Below are positions 17,675-28,562 of a DNA stretch of 64,000 nucleotides, in pieces. Location: the NCBI RefSeq assembly GCF_029761915.1, contig NZ_CP121695.1, forward strand, positions 3,129,501 through 3,193,500, written 5' to 3'. The position numbers and the translations under genes were made by a program. The DNA comes from Bradyrhizobium sp. CB1650. GTDB taxonomy: Bacteria; Pseudomonadota; Alphaproteobacteria; Rhizobiales; Xanthobacteraceae. Each line of letters starts with the position of its first letter. Positions within the stretch are counted from its first letter, which is position 1. The notes beneath the pieces were generated by a model. The model ran no database searches and was not told where the DNA came from. It worked only from the letters and a program-made list of their open reading frames with translations.

Positions 17675-20600
17675 ATGTGGCGACGCAGTGGAAGCGAATG
17701 TCCGATCAAGAGTCGGCGCGCGAATAGGCCCAAGGTTCGCAAAGCATCGACTAAGGCCCCATCCATTGCCGACCTGCGAAAGCAGGTACGCACTCTCACC
17801 CACGAGCTGAAACATGCAAACGAGCGGCAGACCGCGACGGCGGAAGTGCTGCAAGTCATATCCAGTTCGCCTGGCGAGCTTGGGCCGGTGTTCGAGGCCA
17901 TGCTGCAAAAGGCCGTGGGCATCTGCCGCGCCAGTTTTGGGACGCTGCTCCTATACAAAGGCGACAGGTTGCGGCGGGTGGCGCGAATGGCCGCTCAAAA
18001 CGTGCCGCAATCGTATGCGCCCGACCAGGAAACGCCGCCACACTTCATCGCGCCGTTTGATGGGGCGCCTTCGCTGGGGCGCCTCGTCGAGACCAAGGCG
18101 CTGGTTCACATTGCCGATATTGCCACCGAGCATCCCGACGATCTGATCTACAAGGTCGCCGCAGCCCGCACCGTTCTGATTGTGCCCATGCTCAAGGAGA
18201 GCGAGCTTGTCGGCGCCTTTGCCGTCTACCGCAAGGAGGTGCAAGAGTTCAGCGACAAGCAGGTCGAGTTGCTGGAAAATTTTGCGGCACAAGCCGTGAT
18301 CGCCATCGAGAACACGCGGCTGCTCCACGAGGTGCAGGCCAAGACGCGCGATCTCACGGAGGCCCTGACCTACCAGACCGGCAGCTCCAACATCCTGAAG
18401 GTGATCGCCTCGTCGCCGACCGAGGTCGCCCCGGCTCTCAAAGCCATTGTCGAATGCGCCTGCGAGCTGTGCGATGCCTATGATGCGGCCGTGGTGCTGA
18501 GAGACGGCGACGATCTCCGCTTCAGCGCCCATCATGGCCCGATCCCGATCGGGCTCGAGAAATGGCCGATCAACCGCCGCTGGACCGCGGGCCGCGCCTT
18601 CATCGACCAGAAGACCGTGCATATCGAGGATCTTCGCGACGAGAAGCACGCGGATTTCTCCGACGGGCGCGAGCTGTCGATCCGGATGGGCCACCGCAGC
18701 ATTTTGAGCGTGCCGCTACTGCGGGAAAAGGAGAGCATCGGCGCCATTGTGCTCCGCCGCAAGGAGGTGCACCCGTTCAGCGACAAGCAGATCGCGCTGC
18801 TCCAGACCTTCGCCGACCAGGCGGTGATTGCGATCGGCAACGTTCGGCTGTTCGAGGAAGTTCAGGCGCGGACGCATGAGCTGACCGAATCGCTGGAGCA
18901 GCAGACCGCGACATCTGAGGTGCTGAGCGTCATCAGCCGATCGGCCGGCGATCTCGCGCCGGTATTCGACGCGATGCTGAGCAAGGCAATGCAGCTCTGC
19001 GGCGCCAATTTCGGCGTGCTCAACACCTACGATGGAGCGCAATTCCACCCGGCGGCCACTTACGGCCTGCCCCCCGCTTACGATGCGTTCCGGCGCAAAC
19101 AGCCGCTCGATTATGGTCCGGCCACCGCGCCTGCACGGCTGTCGAAGGGAGAGCCATTCGTTGAAATCACCGACCTTGCCGAGTCCGAGGTCTATCGCAG
19201 CGGAGAGCCGAACCGTCGCGCGCTGGTCGATCTCGGCGGTGCGCGCTGCCTGCTTGCGGTGCCGTTGCTCAAGGACGAGCGCGTGGTCGGCAACGTCATG
19301 ATCTTCAGGCAGGAGAACCGGCCGTTCTCCGAGAAGCAGATCACCTTGCTGAAGCAGTTTGCGGCGCAGGCCGTGATCGCCATCGAGAACGCGCGGCTGC
19401 TCGGCGAATTGCGCCATCGCACCGAGGATTTGACCGAGGCGCTGCAACAGCAGACGGCGACCGCCGACGTGCTCAAGGTGATCAGCCGCTCCGCGTTCGA
19501 CCTGCAGGCCGTGCTCGATACGCTGGTCGAATCGGCGGCACGACTATGCGAAGCCGATATGGCGGCGATCACCCGCAAGACTGGCAATATTTACTTCCGG
19601 GCGGGCTCCTACGGCTTCCCCACCAAATTCGCCGAATATGTGAAAGATCTCCCGGTCCGGCCGGACAAGCGCACGATCACGGGCCGGACTTTGCTCGGCG
19701 ACAAGGTGGTCCATGTCGCCGATGTGCTCGAAGACCCGGACTACTCCTTTGAAGGCCAGGAGCTCAGCGGCAATCCGCGCAGCTTCCTTGGTGTGCCCTT
19801 GCTGCGCGAAGGCAGCCCGATCGGCGCCATTGTCCTCGCACGTCGCGCCGTCCGGCCGTTCAGCGAAAAGCAGATCGAGCTCGTGACCAGCTTCGCCGAC
19901 CAGGCCGTCATCGCGATCGAGAATGTGCGCCTGTTCGACGAAGTGCAGTCCCGCACCAAGGAACTTGCCGCCTCGCTCGATGAACTCCGTGCGGCGCAAG
20001 ATCGCCTGATCCAGACCGAAAAGCTCGCTTCGCTCGGCCAGCTTACCGCCGGCATCGCGCACGAGATCAAGAACCCGCTCAACTTCGTCAACAATTTTGC
20101 CGCGCTGTCGGCCGAATTGACGGACGAGTTGAACGACATCCTCGCCTCGACCACGCTCGCCGAAGGAATTCGCGGCGAAGTCGATGAGCTCACCGGCCTT
20201 CTGAAGGACAATCTGCAAAAGGTCGTCCAGCACGGCAAGCGTGCCGATTCCATTGTCAAAAACATGCTGTTGCATTCGCGCGAAGGCTCCGGCGAGCATC
20301 GGCGAGTCGACATCAATGCCATCGTCGAGGACAGCCTTAATCTCGCCTATCACGGCGCGCGAGCAGAGAAGTCGGGCTTCACCATCACGCTGCGGCAGAA
20401 CCTGGACCCGCGCGCTGGTGCGGTCGAGCTGTATCCGCAGGAGATCACACGGGCGCTGCTCAACCTGATTTCCAACGGCTTCTATGCCGCGACTAGGCGC
20501 AAGCTCGAAACGGGCGACGAGAGCTTTGAACCAGTCCTCAGCGCTTCCACGAGGAACCTCGGCAAGACAGTCGAAATCCGTATTCGCGACAACGGCACAG

Positions 20601-20818
20601 GCATCCTGTCTGAAGTACGCGAAAAGATGTTCAATCCTTTCTTCACTACAAAGCCGACAGGGGAAGGAACGGGGCTCGGACTCTCAATGACCCATGACAT
20701 CATCGTCAAGCAACACGGAGGCCGGATCGACGTCGAGACTGAGCCTGGTGTCTTTGCCGAGTTCATCATTACACTGCCGCGCGACAACGGAATTGCCACC
20801 GGCCCTAAATCCGAATGA
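17675..20818 (+). CDS. Four-GAF sensor histidine kinase
   Basis: The 1047-residue protein has a basic N-terminus, a coiled segment ([20 protein letters not shown]) and four GAF modules at about 53-210, 237-385, 411-567 and 594-750. Each opens with an ATxEVLxVIS-like helix and closes with [12 protein letters not shown]. A coiled linker ([20 protein letters not shown]) leads to the H box with the phosphoacceptor H796 ([12 protein letters not shown]). The ATPase domain has the N box [13 protein letters not shown] (about 930), G1 IRDNGTGI and G2 [13 protein letters not shown]. No transmembrane segment is seen, so it is cytosolic. Signal unknown. No response regulator gene is adjacent. The frame is intact. 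Confidence 0.9.
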   Translation: MWRRSGSECPIKSRRANRPKVRKASTKAPSIADLRKQVRTLTHELKHANERQTATAEVLQVISSSPGELGPVFEAMLQKAVGICRASFGTLLLYKGDRLRRVARMAAQNVPQSYAPDQETPPHFIAPFDGAPSLGRLVETKALVHIADIATEHPDDLIYKVAAARTVLIVPMLKESELVGAFAVYRKEVQEFSDKQVELLENFAAQAVIAIENTRLLHEVQAKTRDLTEALTYQTGSSNILKVIASSPTEVAPALKAIVECACELCDAYDAAVVLRDGDDLRFSAHHGPIPIGLEKWPINRRWTAGRAFIDQKTVHIEDLRDEKHADFSDGRELSIRMGHRSILSVPLLREKESIGAIVLRRKEVHPFSDKQIALLQTFADQAVIAIGNVRLFEEVQARTHELTESLEQQTATSEVLSVISRSAGDLAPVFDAMLSKAMQLCGANFGVLNTYDGAQFHPAATYGLPPAYDAFRRKQPLDYGPATAPARLSKGEPFVEITDLAESEVYRSGEPNRRALVDLGGARCLLAVPLLKDERVVGNVMIFRQENRPFSEKQITLLKQFAAQAVIAIENARLLGELRHRTEDLTEALQQQTATADVLKVISRSAFDLQAVLDTLVESAARLCEADMAAITRKTGNIYFRAGSYGFPTKFAEYVKDLPVRPDKRTITGRTLLGDKVVHVADVLEDPDYSFEGQELSGNPRSFLGVPLLREGSPIGAIVLARRAVRPFSEKQIELVTSFADQAVIAIENVRLFDEVQSRTKELAASLDELRAAQDRLIQTEKLASLGQLTAGIAHEIKNPLNFVNNFAALSAELTDELNDILASTTLAEGIRGEVDELTGLLKDNLQKVVQHGKRADSIVKNMLLHSREGSGEHRRVDINAIVEDSLNLAYHGARAEKSGFTITLRQNLDPRAGAVELYPQEITRALLNLISNGFYAATRRKLETGDESFEPVLSASTRNLGKTVEIRIRDNGTGILSEVREKMFNPFFTTKPTGEGTGLGLSMTHDIIVKQHGGRIDVETEPGVFAEFIITLPRDNGIATGPKSE

Positions 20819-20871
20819 CCGCTCACCACCCTTAGCGGACCTCCGCCGTCGCGGTTGCCATGTCGCCTAAT

Positions 20872-22368
20872 GGCCGATTCTGTTGAAAAAGGCGGCAGTT
20901 GCGGCTCAAGGGTAGCAGTGATTCAGTCTGTCTAATTGGCAGGACTGAAGATCATGATGGGGCATCGGCAAGTCGAACAGGTTGCGTTGTTCTATGAGTT
21001 CTCGCTCGAGAAGCATATCCCCGCCGACCACCTGCTTCGGTCGATCGATAGGTTTGTTGACCTTCAAGAGATCAGGCGGGACCTGGCGCCGTTCTATAGT
21101 AGCATTGGTCGGCCTTCGATCGATCCGGAGCTGATGATCCGGATGCTCCTGATCGGGTACTGCTTGGGCATCCGATCGGAGCGGCGGCTGTGCGATGAGG
21201 TCCATCTCAATTTGGCCTACCGGTGGTTCTGCCGGCTCGGTCTGGATGGGGCAGTGCCGGATCACTCGACGTTCTCCAAGAACAGGCATGGCCGCTTCCG
21301 GCAGAGCGATCTTCCGTCGCGTGTTCGAGAGCGTCTTGCGCCGCTGCATTGAAGAGCGATTGGTCGGTGGTGAAGGATTCGCGGTCGATGCGAGCCTGAT
21401 CAAGGCCGATGCCAATCGGCAGAAGGGGATCGAAGGCGACAAGGGACTTCCGCCGGAAGCCGCTGGCCGCGCGATCGATGAGTATCTGGCCGTCCTCGAC
21501 GATGCCGCCTTTGGAGCTGCGACCGAGGTCACCCCGAAGTTCGTGTCGCCCTCCGACCCGGCGGCGCGCTGGACGGGGCGCACGGCGGCCAAGCGTTCTT
21601 TGCCTACTCGACGAACTACCTGATCGACGTTGAGAACGCGATCATCGTTGATGTTGAAGCAACCACGGCGATCCGACAGGCCGAGGTCCTCGCCGCCAAA
21701 CGCATGATCGAACGTTCGATGGAGCGCTTCGACATCTATCCGGCCAGGCTCATGGGCGACAGCGCTTACGGCTCGGCTGAGATGCTCGGCTGGCTGGTCT
21801 ATGAGCATGGCATCGAGCCGCATGTGACGGTGTTCGACAAGTCAGGGCGCCAGGATGGTACCTTCTCACGCGACGACTTCACCTACGACCATGCCAGCGA
21901 TGTCTACGTCTGCCCCGGCGGCAAGTTGCTGACGACGACCGGCTCATTGATCGATGGTGGGACACTACGCTACCGGGCGAGCAAGTATGATTGCCAAGCT
22001 TGCCGTCTAAAGCCCCGGTGCTGTCCAAAGGAGCCGGCTCGATACGTGCCGCGATCGATCTATGAAGGCGCTCGTGACATGGCGCGCGAGATCGCGCGAT
22101 CTTGGGAGGGGCTGGTATCGCGGCGGCTTCGCAAAAAGATCGAGATGCTATTTGCGCATCTCAAGCGCATTCTCAAGCTCGACCGTCTACGTCTACGAGG
22201 CCCAAACGGCGCGCGTGACGAGTTCATCCTCGCAGCCATCGCCCAGAACCTCCGGAAGATGGCCAAGCTGATCCCGATGCCCACCCTGAGGCCCGCATAG
22301 ATCCGGCAAAAGGCAGTGCACGCGGCATTACAATCAATTACTGCCGGGCTTTTTCAACGGAATCGGCC
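20872..22368 (+). mobile_element. IS1182-family insertion sequence
   Basis: Terminal inverted repeats GGCCGATTCTGTTGAAAAAG (left) and GGCCGATTCCGTTGAAAAAG (right, reverse complement) enclose a 1497-bp element with a transposase frame. The right end is duplicated as an old fragment at 16072-16254. The transposase carries two frameshifts, so this copy is probably not autonomous. Confidence 0.85.
20954..22300 (+). pseudogene. IS1182-family transposase, two frameshifts
   Basis: The protein is recognisable end to end but changes frame twice. Frame 1 (MMGHRQVEQVALFYEFSLEK to PDHSTFSKNRHGRFRQSDL) breaks near 21315, where one extra C in GATCTTCCGTCGC shifts it. The next frame gives RRVFESVLRRCIEERLVGGE to SPSDPAARWTG. 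A second break near 21590 leads to AFFAYSTNYLIDVENAIIVD and on to the conserved end (RLRGPNGARDEFILAAIAQN). Zinc-like cysteines CQACRLKPRCC are present. The N-terminal DUF772-type domain and DDE region are otherwise well preserved, so the lesions are recent or artefactual. Confidence 0.85.
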
Positions 22369-22578
22369 AATACCGGCGAAATCGGGCGTTCGTCCATCCG
22401 TCGGTTAGTATGGCGCAACCGGACCTGACCACGGAGACGTTCGGGTCAACGCGAACAGCATTCGCATCCAGTCTTTCGGGCACATAAAAACATGATAGTC
22501 TTCGCAAGAGCCTAGGGCGTCCAAGAAGAGTTCATCTGTGCACAGTGGTCCTGCTTCCGAGCCAACAGGGAGGGAGTT

Positions 22579-23205
22579 ATGGCAGACCAGGTTCAATGGC
22601 AGCTTTCCGGCGATTATTTCGAGAATTGCAGTTGCAGCGTCGTCTGTCCGTGCCTCGTGTCGAAGGCGGCCCCTTTGACTTCAAGGCCGACAGAAGGTGT
22701 GTGCAACGTGCCGGTCGCCTTCCACATTGAAAGCGGCAAGTACGGCAGCGTCGCGCTCGACGGCCTCAATGTTGCCCTCGCAATCCAGACACCTGGACCG
22801 ATGGCCGAAGGAAACTGGTCGGTGGCTGCCTATATCGACGAACGTGCCGACGACAAGCAGGCCGAAGCCCTCGGTGCGATCTTTACTGGCGCTGCCGGAG
22901 GGCCCATGGCGGCCTTTGCGCCGCTGATCGGCAAGAATCTCGGAGTGAAGAAGGTCCCGATCACGTACCGCGTTGAGGGCAAGACGCGATCCGCGGAAAT
23001 TCCGGCTATCCTGCACATGTCGGTCGATCCGCTGCCGACCGCGCATCCGAGCGGCGAGATGTGGGCAAATACCGGTCATCCGATTAGCCCCGATAAACTG
23101 GCGCTCGCCATGGGAGCATCGGGGAATAGTTTCACTGATCATGGCATGCGCTGGGACAATTCGGGCAAGAACGGCCACTATGCGCCGATCCGATGGACAA
23201 ATTAG
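22579..23205 (+). CDS. DUF1326 domain protein
   Basis: The 208-residue product has the DUF1326 signature: WQLSGDYFENCSCSVVCPCL near the N-terminus, with the Cys cluster C-S-C-x3-C-P-C, then VAFHIESGKYGSVALDGLNV and a C-terminal HGMRWDNSGKNGHYAPIRW. A GGGAGGGAG site precedes the ATG. The cysteines suggest metal binding; the function is unknown. It lies directly upstream of a DUF2182 membrane protein, the standard pairing for these families, so a membrane-linked metal-handling module is likely by genome context. Confidence 0.85.
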   Translation: MADQVQWQLSGDYFENCSCSVVCPCLVSKAAPLTSRPTEGVCNVPVAFHIESGKYGSVALDGLNVALAIQTPGPMAEGNWSVAAYIDERADDKQAEALGAIFTGAAGGPMAAFAPLIGKNLGVKKVPITYRVEGKTRSAEIPAILHMSVDPLPTAHPSGEMWANTGHPISPDKLALAMGASGNSFTDHGMRWDNSGKNGHYAPIRWTN

Positions 23206-23256
23206 TCGTGATCCCGTGACGCAGCCCGCCGGCGGCGCCGACCACGTTCATAACAA

Positions 23257-24071
23257 ATGACCGACAGCGCATTGGAAACGGTATTGCGGCGAGATCGCCT
23301 GCTCGTTGCCGGTGCGCTCGGCATGACCGCAGCGCTGGCCTGGGGCTACGTGCTTTGGCTCGCGGCCGACATGGACATGGGCGGCATGGATATGACCGGC
23401 TTCCGCATGATTCCGGCCGGCCTGGGACTCGTGGCGCCGGCGAACGCGCCCTGGGGAGGCATCGGGTTCGCGTTCGTGTTTGTCATGTGGGCTGTCATGA
23501 TGATCGGCATGATGGCGCCGTCGGCAGCCCCCATGATCCTCATGTACGCGCGCGTCGGCCGACAGGGAAACGTTGAGGGCAAGCCAATCGCCGCGACGGG
23601 TTGGTTTGCCGCTGGCTATTTTCTGGCCTGGACGGGTTTTTCGCTGGCGGCAACTTTGGTCCAATGGATGATCGAACGGGCGGCCTTGCTCGATTCCCGG
23701 ATGGCAAGCGCGAGCAATGTGCTTGGAGGCATCGTGCTGATTGCGACGGGCGTCTACCAATGGAGCCCGCTGAAGGACGTATGTCTCGCCCGATGCCAGA
23801 GCCCGATCGGTTCGCTGATGCGCTACGGCGGCTTTCGCCGCGATTTGCCGGGCTGCCTGCTCTTGGGCCTTCGACACGGTGCATATTGCATCGGCTGCTG
23901 CTCGGCTCTGATGGCGCTATTGTTCGTGGGCGGGGTTATGAACGTACTCTGGATCGCTTTGCTGGCGCTGCTTGTTCTTCTGAAAAGCTGGTCCCGTTCG
24001 GACGGTGGATCGCGCGTGCCGTCGGCGTTGCTTGTATCGCAGCAGGAGCCGGGATGCTGTTCTTCAGGTAA
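23257..24071 (+). pseudogene. DUF2182 metal-binding membrane protein, frameshift near 3' end
   Basis: The protein has about eight hydrophobic segments. Met/His-rich features fit the family: MDMGGMDMTGF near the first loop and MWAVMMIGMMAPSAAPMILM, thought to bind metal. Partner of the DUF1326 gene 51 bases upstream. Near 23980 the frame changes: the natural end EKLVPFGRWIARAVGVACIA and AGAGMLFFR (stop at 24071) is in the neighbouring frame, while the original frame runs on to 24165 with unrelated sequence. One missing base around CTTCTGAAAAG would explain it. Without the shift the protein is about 270 residues. Confidence 0.75.
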
Positions 24072-24104
24072 GCAGGCCGGCAATCTTGCAAGTGCGTACG
24101 GAAT

Positions 24105-25905
24105 TCAGCCCGCCAGCCCCGCGATCCGGAGGCCATCCAGCAGGCGCTCCATGTCTTCCCTGTAGATGAACACTGGATTTTCACCGCGGAACAGACTTCC
24201 GATGAAGCCCGGCGCGAAGCCGTTGAGCGCAACGATCTCGGCTTGTGCCCGCGCCATGTCACCGGCTCGAGCGCTGCAGGCGATCGTCAGGGCACGACGG
24301 ATCGGCGCCCGATGCGAAACTTGAATTCCGGATTCGCACCAGCGCATGGTTTCGGCATAGTCCCGCAGCTTGAAGTAAGCCAGCGCCAACGCGAGGTGCG
24401 CGGTTCCGATCCAGTAATCTCGCGGGCTGAGTTGCAGCGCCAATTGAGCGTGCGCCACTGCCTCCTGCGCCATGCCGGCCTTGGCGTCGGCAAAGGCTAG
24501 CGCGATAGGCGCAAAGGCGAAGTTCGGATTGATCTCGCGGGCACGCCCCATGTCAGCCAGGCCGCCCTCGTATTCGCCGCGGTTGAAGCGGACCCAGCCT
24601 CGCAGCGTCAGTGTTCGTTCGTCCTGAGAGCTGATCGCCGACATGCGTTCGACCACGCTCCATGCCCTTTCGAGCGCGTCTTGAGGCCGATCGCTCCAAC
24701 GATAGAGGTGGCACAAATAGTGCGCCATAACGAGAGTGGCGCGGGCCGCGAGCGACGCAGGATCGGCCGCGATGGCCTCCTCGCAGGCGGCGATTGCCTG
24801 CTGCATCAGTAACGCCGTCACCGCGGCTATACGCCTCCAGGTACATGCCTTCGGCCCGCCAGGCGAGCTGCCGCGCAGGCAGGTTCGTCGTCTCGCGGCG
24901 GGAGAGGGCGATCTCGGCAAGGCCGATCTGCGGGGCGATGCTCGCCACGACCGTGCGGGTGATCTCTTCCTGCAGGTCGAAGACGTCAGTCTGTTGCCGG
25001 TCGTAGCGCTCGGCCCAAATGTGGTCGTTCGTCGCCGCGTCGATGAGTTGCGCGGTCACCCGAAAGCGGGCGCCGATCTTGCGCACGCTTCCTTCGAGCA
25101 CGTACCGCACCCGGAGGTCTTGGGCGACCTGGGCCACGTCGAGCGGCTTGCCCTTGTAGAAGAACGTCGAGTTGCGTGCGATGACTGCAAATTCTCGAAA
25201 GCGGGACAGCTCGGTGATGATGTCCTCCGCCAGTCCGTCAGCGAAATATTCCTGTTCCAGATCGCCCGACATGTTCTGAAACGGTAAGACCGCAATGGAC
25301 GGCTTGTCGTGGAGGGACAGTCCTCCTATGCCATCCTTTTGCTGGGCTGGCGCAGCGGCGGCCTTGCCTTCATCGGCAGCGCCGCCAAAACGAGCCGCAT
25401 AGAGCCGGACCGGACGCTCGATGTTCTTGAGAGATCTCTCGCCAAGGTCCTCGAACGCAAACGGCGTCTTTCCGCGCACCTGCCGAAAGGCGTCATCAGA
25501 GAGGTACACGCCGCCCGGTTCGCACTCGCTCTCCACCCGTGCGGCGATGTTCACGCCGTCTCCGAAGATGTCGCCGGCGTCCAGGATGATGTCGCCGACG
25601 TTGATGCCGATGCGGAAGGTGATCGGGGCTCCGAGCTGACCGGCGCGCCTGGCCATCTCCTCCTGCACGGCCATCGCGGAGATAACGGCGTCGACGGCGC
25701 TTGCGAACTCCACCAGCATGCCGTCGCCCGTGGTTTTGACGATCCGGCCTCCATGCCGGGCGCTGGCCGGGTCGACGATCTCGCGGCGGCATGCCTTCAG
25801 GGCCGCAAGCGTGCCGACCTCGTTGGCTCCCATCAGACGGCTATAGCCGGCTACGTCGGCTGCCAGAACCGCTGCCAATCGTCGCTCGACGCGCGCTTCG
25901 CCCAC
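24105..25905 (-). pseudogene. Class III adenylate/guanylate cyclase with TPR domain, frameshifted
   Basis: The minus-strand gene starts with GTG at 25905. Its cyclase domain (residues 1-180) reads RRLAAVLAADVAGYSRLMGA, TTGDGMLVEFASAVDA and FRIGINVGDII, the metal and base positions of class III cyclases. A linker with KPSIAVLPFQNMSGD and EQEYFADGLAEDIITELSRF follows, then a helical/TPR tail. At about 24820 the frame changes: the tail QQAIAACEEAIAADPASLAA to LALAYFKLRDYAETMRWCES lies in the next frame, ending at 24105. The family normally joins these into one protein of about 600 residues. Divergent from the cyclase at 26204. Cyclase product (cAMP or cGMP) not known. Confidence 0.8.
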
Positions 25906-25990
25906 CTGACGCCCCTTCGGCGATATTTGCCCCGGGAGTAAAACACATCGAAGCGTGTCGCGGCTAGAGCATCCGAGGATGCAGCCAGCT

Positions 25991-26171
25991 CGTTAACCAC
26001 CTTCGCGGGCACTCCCGACAGCTCTGCCGACCGAAATACGGGCCAACGTCTGACGCGACTTGACGGGATCACTATCGGCTGGAGAGCAATCTATCAAGGA
26101 GTGCCCCCAAGGAGGTAGAGCAGAGAGTCCGACCGCCTATTGGTTGATCTCAGTCTTGATTTGACCAATAA
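25991..26171 (+). repeat. Dispersed about 170-bp repeat, copy 2
   Basis: Second copy of the repeat at 2781-2946, here in the intergenic space between the divergent cyclases. It keeps CCGAAATACGGGCCAACGTC, GAGTGCCCCCAAGGAGG and GTTGATCTCAGTCTTG. It has an extra GTCCGACCGCCTATT-like insert before the last block. It ends 32 bases before the start of the hydrolase-cyclase gene, so it may include that gene's 5' region. Confidence 0.75.
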
Positions 26172-26203
26172 TTCATCCAGACCACGGAGCAGCGGGGCTG
26201 GCC

Positions 26204-27541
26204 ATGGCTGAACTAGCATTGCCCGAGACGCAGTACGCGCAGAGCGGCGATTTCAGCATCGCCTACCAGGTCATGGGCAGTGGTCCTATCGACGTCATTC
26301 TGGTCCCTGGCATCATCTCGCATATCGATTTCCTGCATGAGCTGCCGGGCTACACCCAATTTCTCCTCCGGATGGCCAAGTTCTCCAGGATCGTTACCTT
26401 CGACAAGAGAGGACAAGGCCTGTCCGACCGGCTCGCGGATGTGCCTTCGCTGGAGGAGCGCATCGACGACGTCCGCGCGGTCATGGACGCGATCGGCTCC
26501 AAGCGTGCCGCGCTGGTCGGCTTCTCCGAAGGCGCGGCGATGAGCGTTCTGTTCGCAACCACCTATCCAGACCGCGTCTCCCATCTGGTTCTGTTCGGCG
26601 GCCTTGCCCGCGTGGCCGACCTGTTTCCGCCGAACATGCCGCCGTCTGTCATCGAGGAAAGACTTACGGCGCTGGTGAAGCGTTGGGGCAACGGAGCCTT
26701 TCTGACGAACGTGTTCGCGAGCGATGTCTCCAATCCGGAGGCAGTCGCGCGCATCGCGAAATTCGAAAAGCTGGCGAGCAGCCCCGGCGCCATCAAGTCC
26801 TACATACTCGCGAACCGCCGCATCGACGTCACCGCCATTCTCCCGTGCGTCCGCACCCCGACCTTGGTGCTGCACCGGACGACCGATGCGCAGGTGCCCG
26901 TCGCGCTGGGCCGTAGGCTTTCAGCGGAAATCCCGGGAGCGAAATTCATCGAGTATCCGGCGGGCGATCACGCATTCTGGACCGGCGACACCGAGACCCT
27001 GGTCGGCGACATCGAGGAATTCGTCACCGGCCACCGCGATGCGGGAAGCGTGGATCTGGAGCGGATCCTGGCGACGGTCATGTTCACCGACATCGTGGAC
27101 TCGACGCGGCAGGCCGCCGAGATCGGCGACCAGCGGTGGCGGAGCCGCCTGGATCAGCACGACGCGCTCGCGCGTCAGTTCATCGATCGGCATCGCGGCA
27201 ATCTGGTCAAGACGACCGGCGACGGCGTGCTCGCCACGTTTGACGGACCGGGCCGCGCGATCCGCTGCGCGCTGTCGTTCAGTAGTGCCGCGCGTCAGAT
27301 CGGATTGCCGGTTCGGGCCGGCCTGCATACCGGCGAGATCGAGATGCGGGGCGCCGACGTCGGGGGCATCGCGGTCCACGCGGCGGCCCGCGTGATGTCG
27401 CAATCCGCGCCCGATGAGGTGCTGGTTTCGAGGGTGGTAACCGATCTCGTCGCGGGAGCGGGCCTGCGTTTCAGCGAACGCGGCTCGTACGAGCTGAAGG
27501 GGCTGCCGGGCAAATGGGAGCTGTTCGCAGCCAGCGGTTAG
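26204..27541 (+). CDS. Alpha/beta-hydrolase fused to class III nucleotide cyclase
   Basis: The 445-residue protein has an alpha/beta-hydrolase domain (about 1-270): oxyanion-region VPGIISHIDFLHEL, nucleophile elbow GFSEGAAM with S108, and catalytic His in GDHAFWTGD. A class III cyclase domain follows (about 285-445): ATVMFTDIVDSTRQAAEIGD, KTTGDGVLATFDGPGRA and VGGIAVHAAARVM. The first of these holds the metal-binding Asp. The fusion is known in soil actinobacteria and rhizobia; the idea is that the hydrolase senses or cleaves an ester-like ligand that controls the cyclase, which is inference. The frame is intact. It is divergent to the TPR cyclase with repeat copy 2 in the gap. Confidence 0.85.
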   Translation: MAELALPETQYAQSGDFSIAYQVMGSGPIDVILVPGIISHIDFLHELPGYTQFLLRMAKFSRIVTFDKRGQGLSDRLADVPSLEERIDDVRAVMDAIGSKRAALVGFSEGAAMSVLFATTYPDRVSHLVLFGGLARVADLFPPNMPPSVIEERLTALVKRWGNGAFLTNVFASDVSNPEAVARIAKFEKLASSPGAIKSYILANRRIDVTAILPCVRTPTLVLHRTTDAQVPVALGRRLSAEIPGAKFIEYPAGDHAFWTGDTETLVGDIEEFVTGHRDAGSVDLERILATVMFTDIVDSTRQAAEIGDQRWRSRLDQHDALARQFIDRHRGNLVKTTGDGVLATFDGPGRAIRCALSFSSAARQIGLPVRAGLHTGEIEMRGADVGGIAVHAAARVMSQSAPDEVLVSRVVTDLVAGAGLRFSERGSYELKGLPGKWELFAASG

Positions 27542-27647
27542 ACCTCGACCTACCGCTAATTCGGGGTGCGATTACTCGCTCGCGACCGGGTTTCTACGGA
27601 GCTGCCGCCACCTGTCGTTTACGTTGTCCCGCTACGATATCGGGCGC

Positions 27648-27818
27648 ATGGACAGCGACTACGATCCCAAGCGCGAAGCGGAAGCGGCCATGAAGCTGGC
27701 CGTGACGGCTGATGGGCCGGAACGGCAGCGCCTAGTCGGCCTCGCGATGGCGTGGCATGGACTCGCCCGCTTGCGCGCGCCGCGGGCGCCCTGCCGTGAA
27801 AGCGACGCGACGGCCTAG
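27648..27818 (+). CDS. Small conserved hypothetical protein
   Basis: From the ATG at 27648 the 56-residue product reads MDSDYDPKREAEAAMKLAVT, then ADGPERQRLVGLAMAWHGLA and a Pro/Arg-rich end. The charged helical pattern with two hydrophobic helix faces is typical of small rhizobial proteins of this type. Its last 4 bases overlap the stop of the convergent gene at 27815. Function unknown. Confidence 0.5.
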   Translation: MDSDYDPKREAEAAMKLAVTADGPERQRLVGLAMAWHGLARLRAPRAPCRESDATA

Positions 27819-28057
27819 TCGGCCTCGGGCGGGCACTCGGGGCAGGCGTCGCCGATCGATTCCAGGACTTCCCGGACTTCGGCTGTGGCCTCCGGAGAGG
27901 CGCCGTCCGGTGGCTCACGGCGGGCGATGCCGAAGGCGCGCTCGCGCGCGTGCGGGTCGGCGCGGTCCTGGATCCAGCCGTGCTTCTCGCACTCGCGGAT
28001 TGCGCCAGTTTCCTGCAGCACCGATATCGCCCACCCGCGGAACGTTCGGATAAGCAT
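27815..28057 (-). CDS. Small conserved hypothetical protein
   Basis: From the ATG at 28057 the 80-residue product reads MLIRTFRGWAISVLQETGAI, RECEKHGWIQDRADPHARER and an acidic C-terminus with CPEC. I recognise the pattern CExHGWxxDRxDPHARERAF as a conserved Rhizobiales family without function. The paired cysteines and His suggest a metal site. Convergent with the 27648 gene. Confidence 0.6.
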   Translation of the reverse strand: MLIRTFRGWAISVLQETGAIRECEKHGWIQDRADPHARERAFGIARREPPDGASPEATAEVREVLESIGDACPECPPEAD

Positions 28058-28158
28058 CGCCAACGCATCGTGCGTGACCCGAAGTACGTCACGTTCTACG
28101 CCGGCGCCGTGAATCCGGAACGTCAGGCTAACGGCCCCAAAAGATCACCGTCGGAGAT

Positions 28159-28374
28159 ATGCGCGCTATGGGCGTGCAAGGCGTGCTGGTCTACTGCGCC
28201 GACTACCGGTGCAGCCACAGCGTGACATTGAGCGCCGACGGCTGGCCCGACGATCTCCGGTTGTCCGACATCGAGCCTCGCTTCGTGTGTCGCGCATGCG
28301 GTAAGCGCGGCGCCGATGTGCGGCCAGACTTCAACTGGGACGGGCTGCCGGTCGCCGTCATGGGATATCGATAG
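28159..28374 (+). CDS. Small zinc-ribbon hypothetical protein
   Basis: The 71-residue product contains LVYCADYRCSHSVTLSADGW, then DDLRLSDIEPRFVCRACGKR and GADVRPDF. Two cysteine pairs (C-x4-C and C-x2-C) with His form a likely zinc ribbon. This is a widespread Rhizobiales family of unknown function, often several copies per genome. The start at 28159 is the first ATG; a second ATG nine bases on is possible. A strong hairpin follows. Confidence 0.7.
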   Translation: MRAMGVQGVLVYCADYRCSHSVTLSADGWPDDLRLSDIEPRFVCRACGKRGADVRPDFNWDGLPVAVMGYR

Positions 28375-28384
28375 CGGGACAAAG

Positions 28385-28431
28385 ACGGCCCCGGCCGTGG
28401 GGTTGCGTGGGGGCGTTGAGGCCGGGGCCGT
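28385..28431 (+). terminator. Hairpin after the zinc-ribbon gene
   Basis: ACGGCCCCGGCC and GGCCGGGGCCGT form a 12-bp perfect stem with a 23-base loop. No T run follows; a terminator role is likely but unproven. Confidence 0.45.
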
Positions 28432-28562
28432 GGTGGTGCTTCAACCTTGGGGAAGGCCAAGCGATTACGAGCTTACTCACGGCTCGGAGCGCCGTTCTGT
28501 TCGCTTCCCAACATTGGCAGTACTCTTCCGGATAGGAGCGTCGGGGCCGGTGACGAGGGGAA

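Noticed and set aside
19544..20353. Long antisense frame inside the histidine kinase
   Set aside because: Open because of the codon bias of the real gene on the plus strand; it has no motif of its own.
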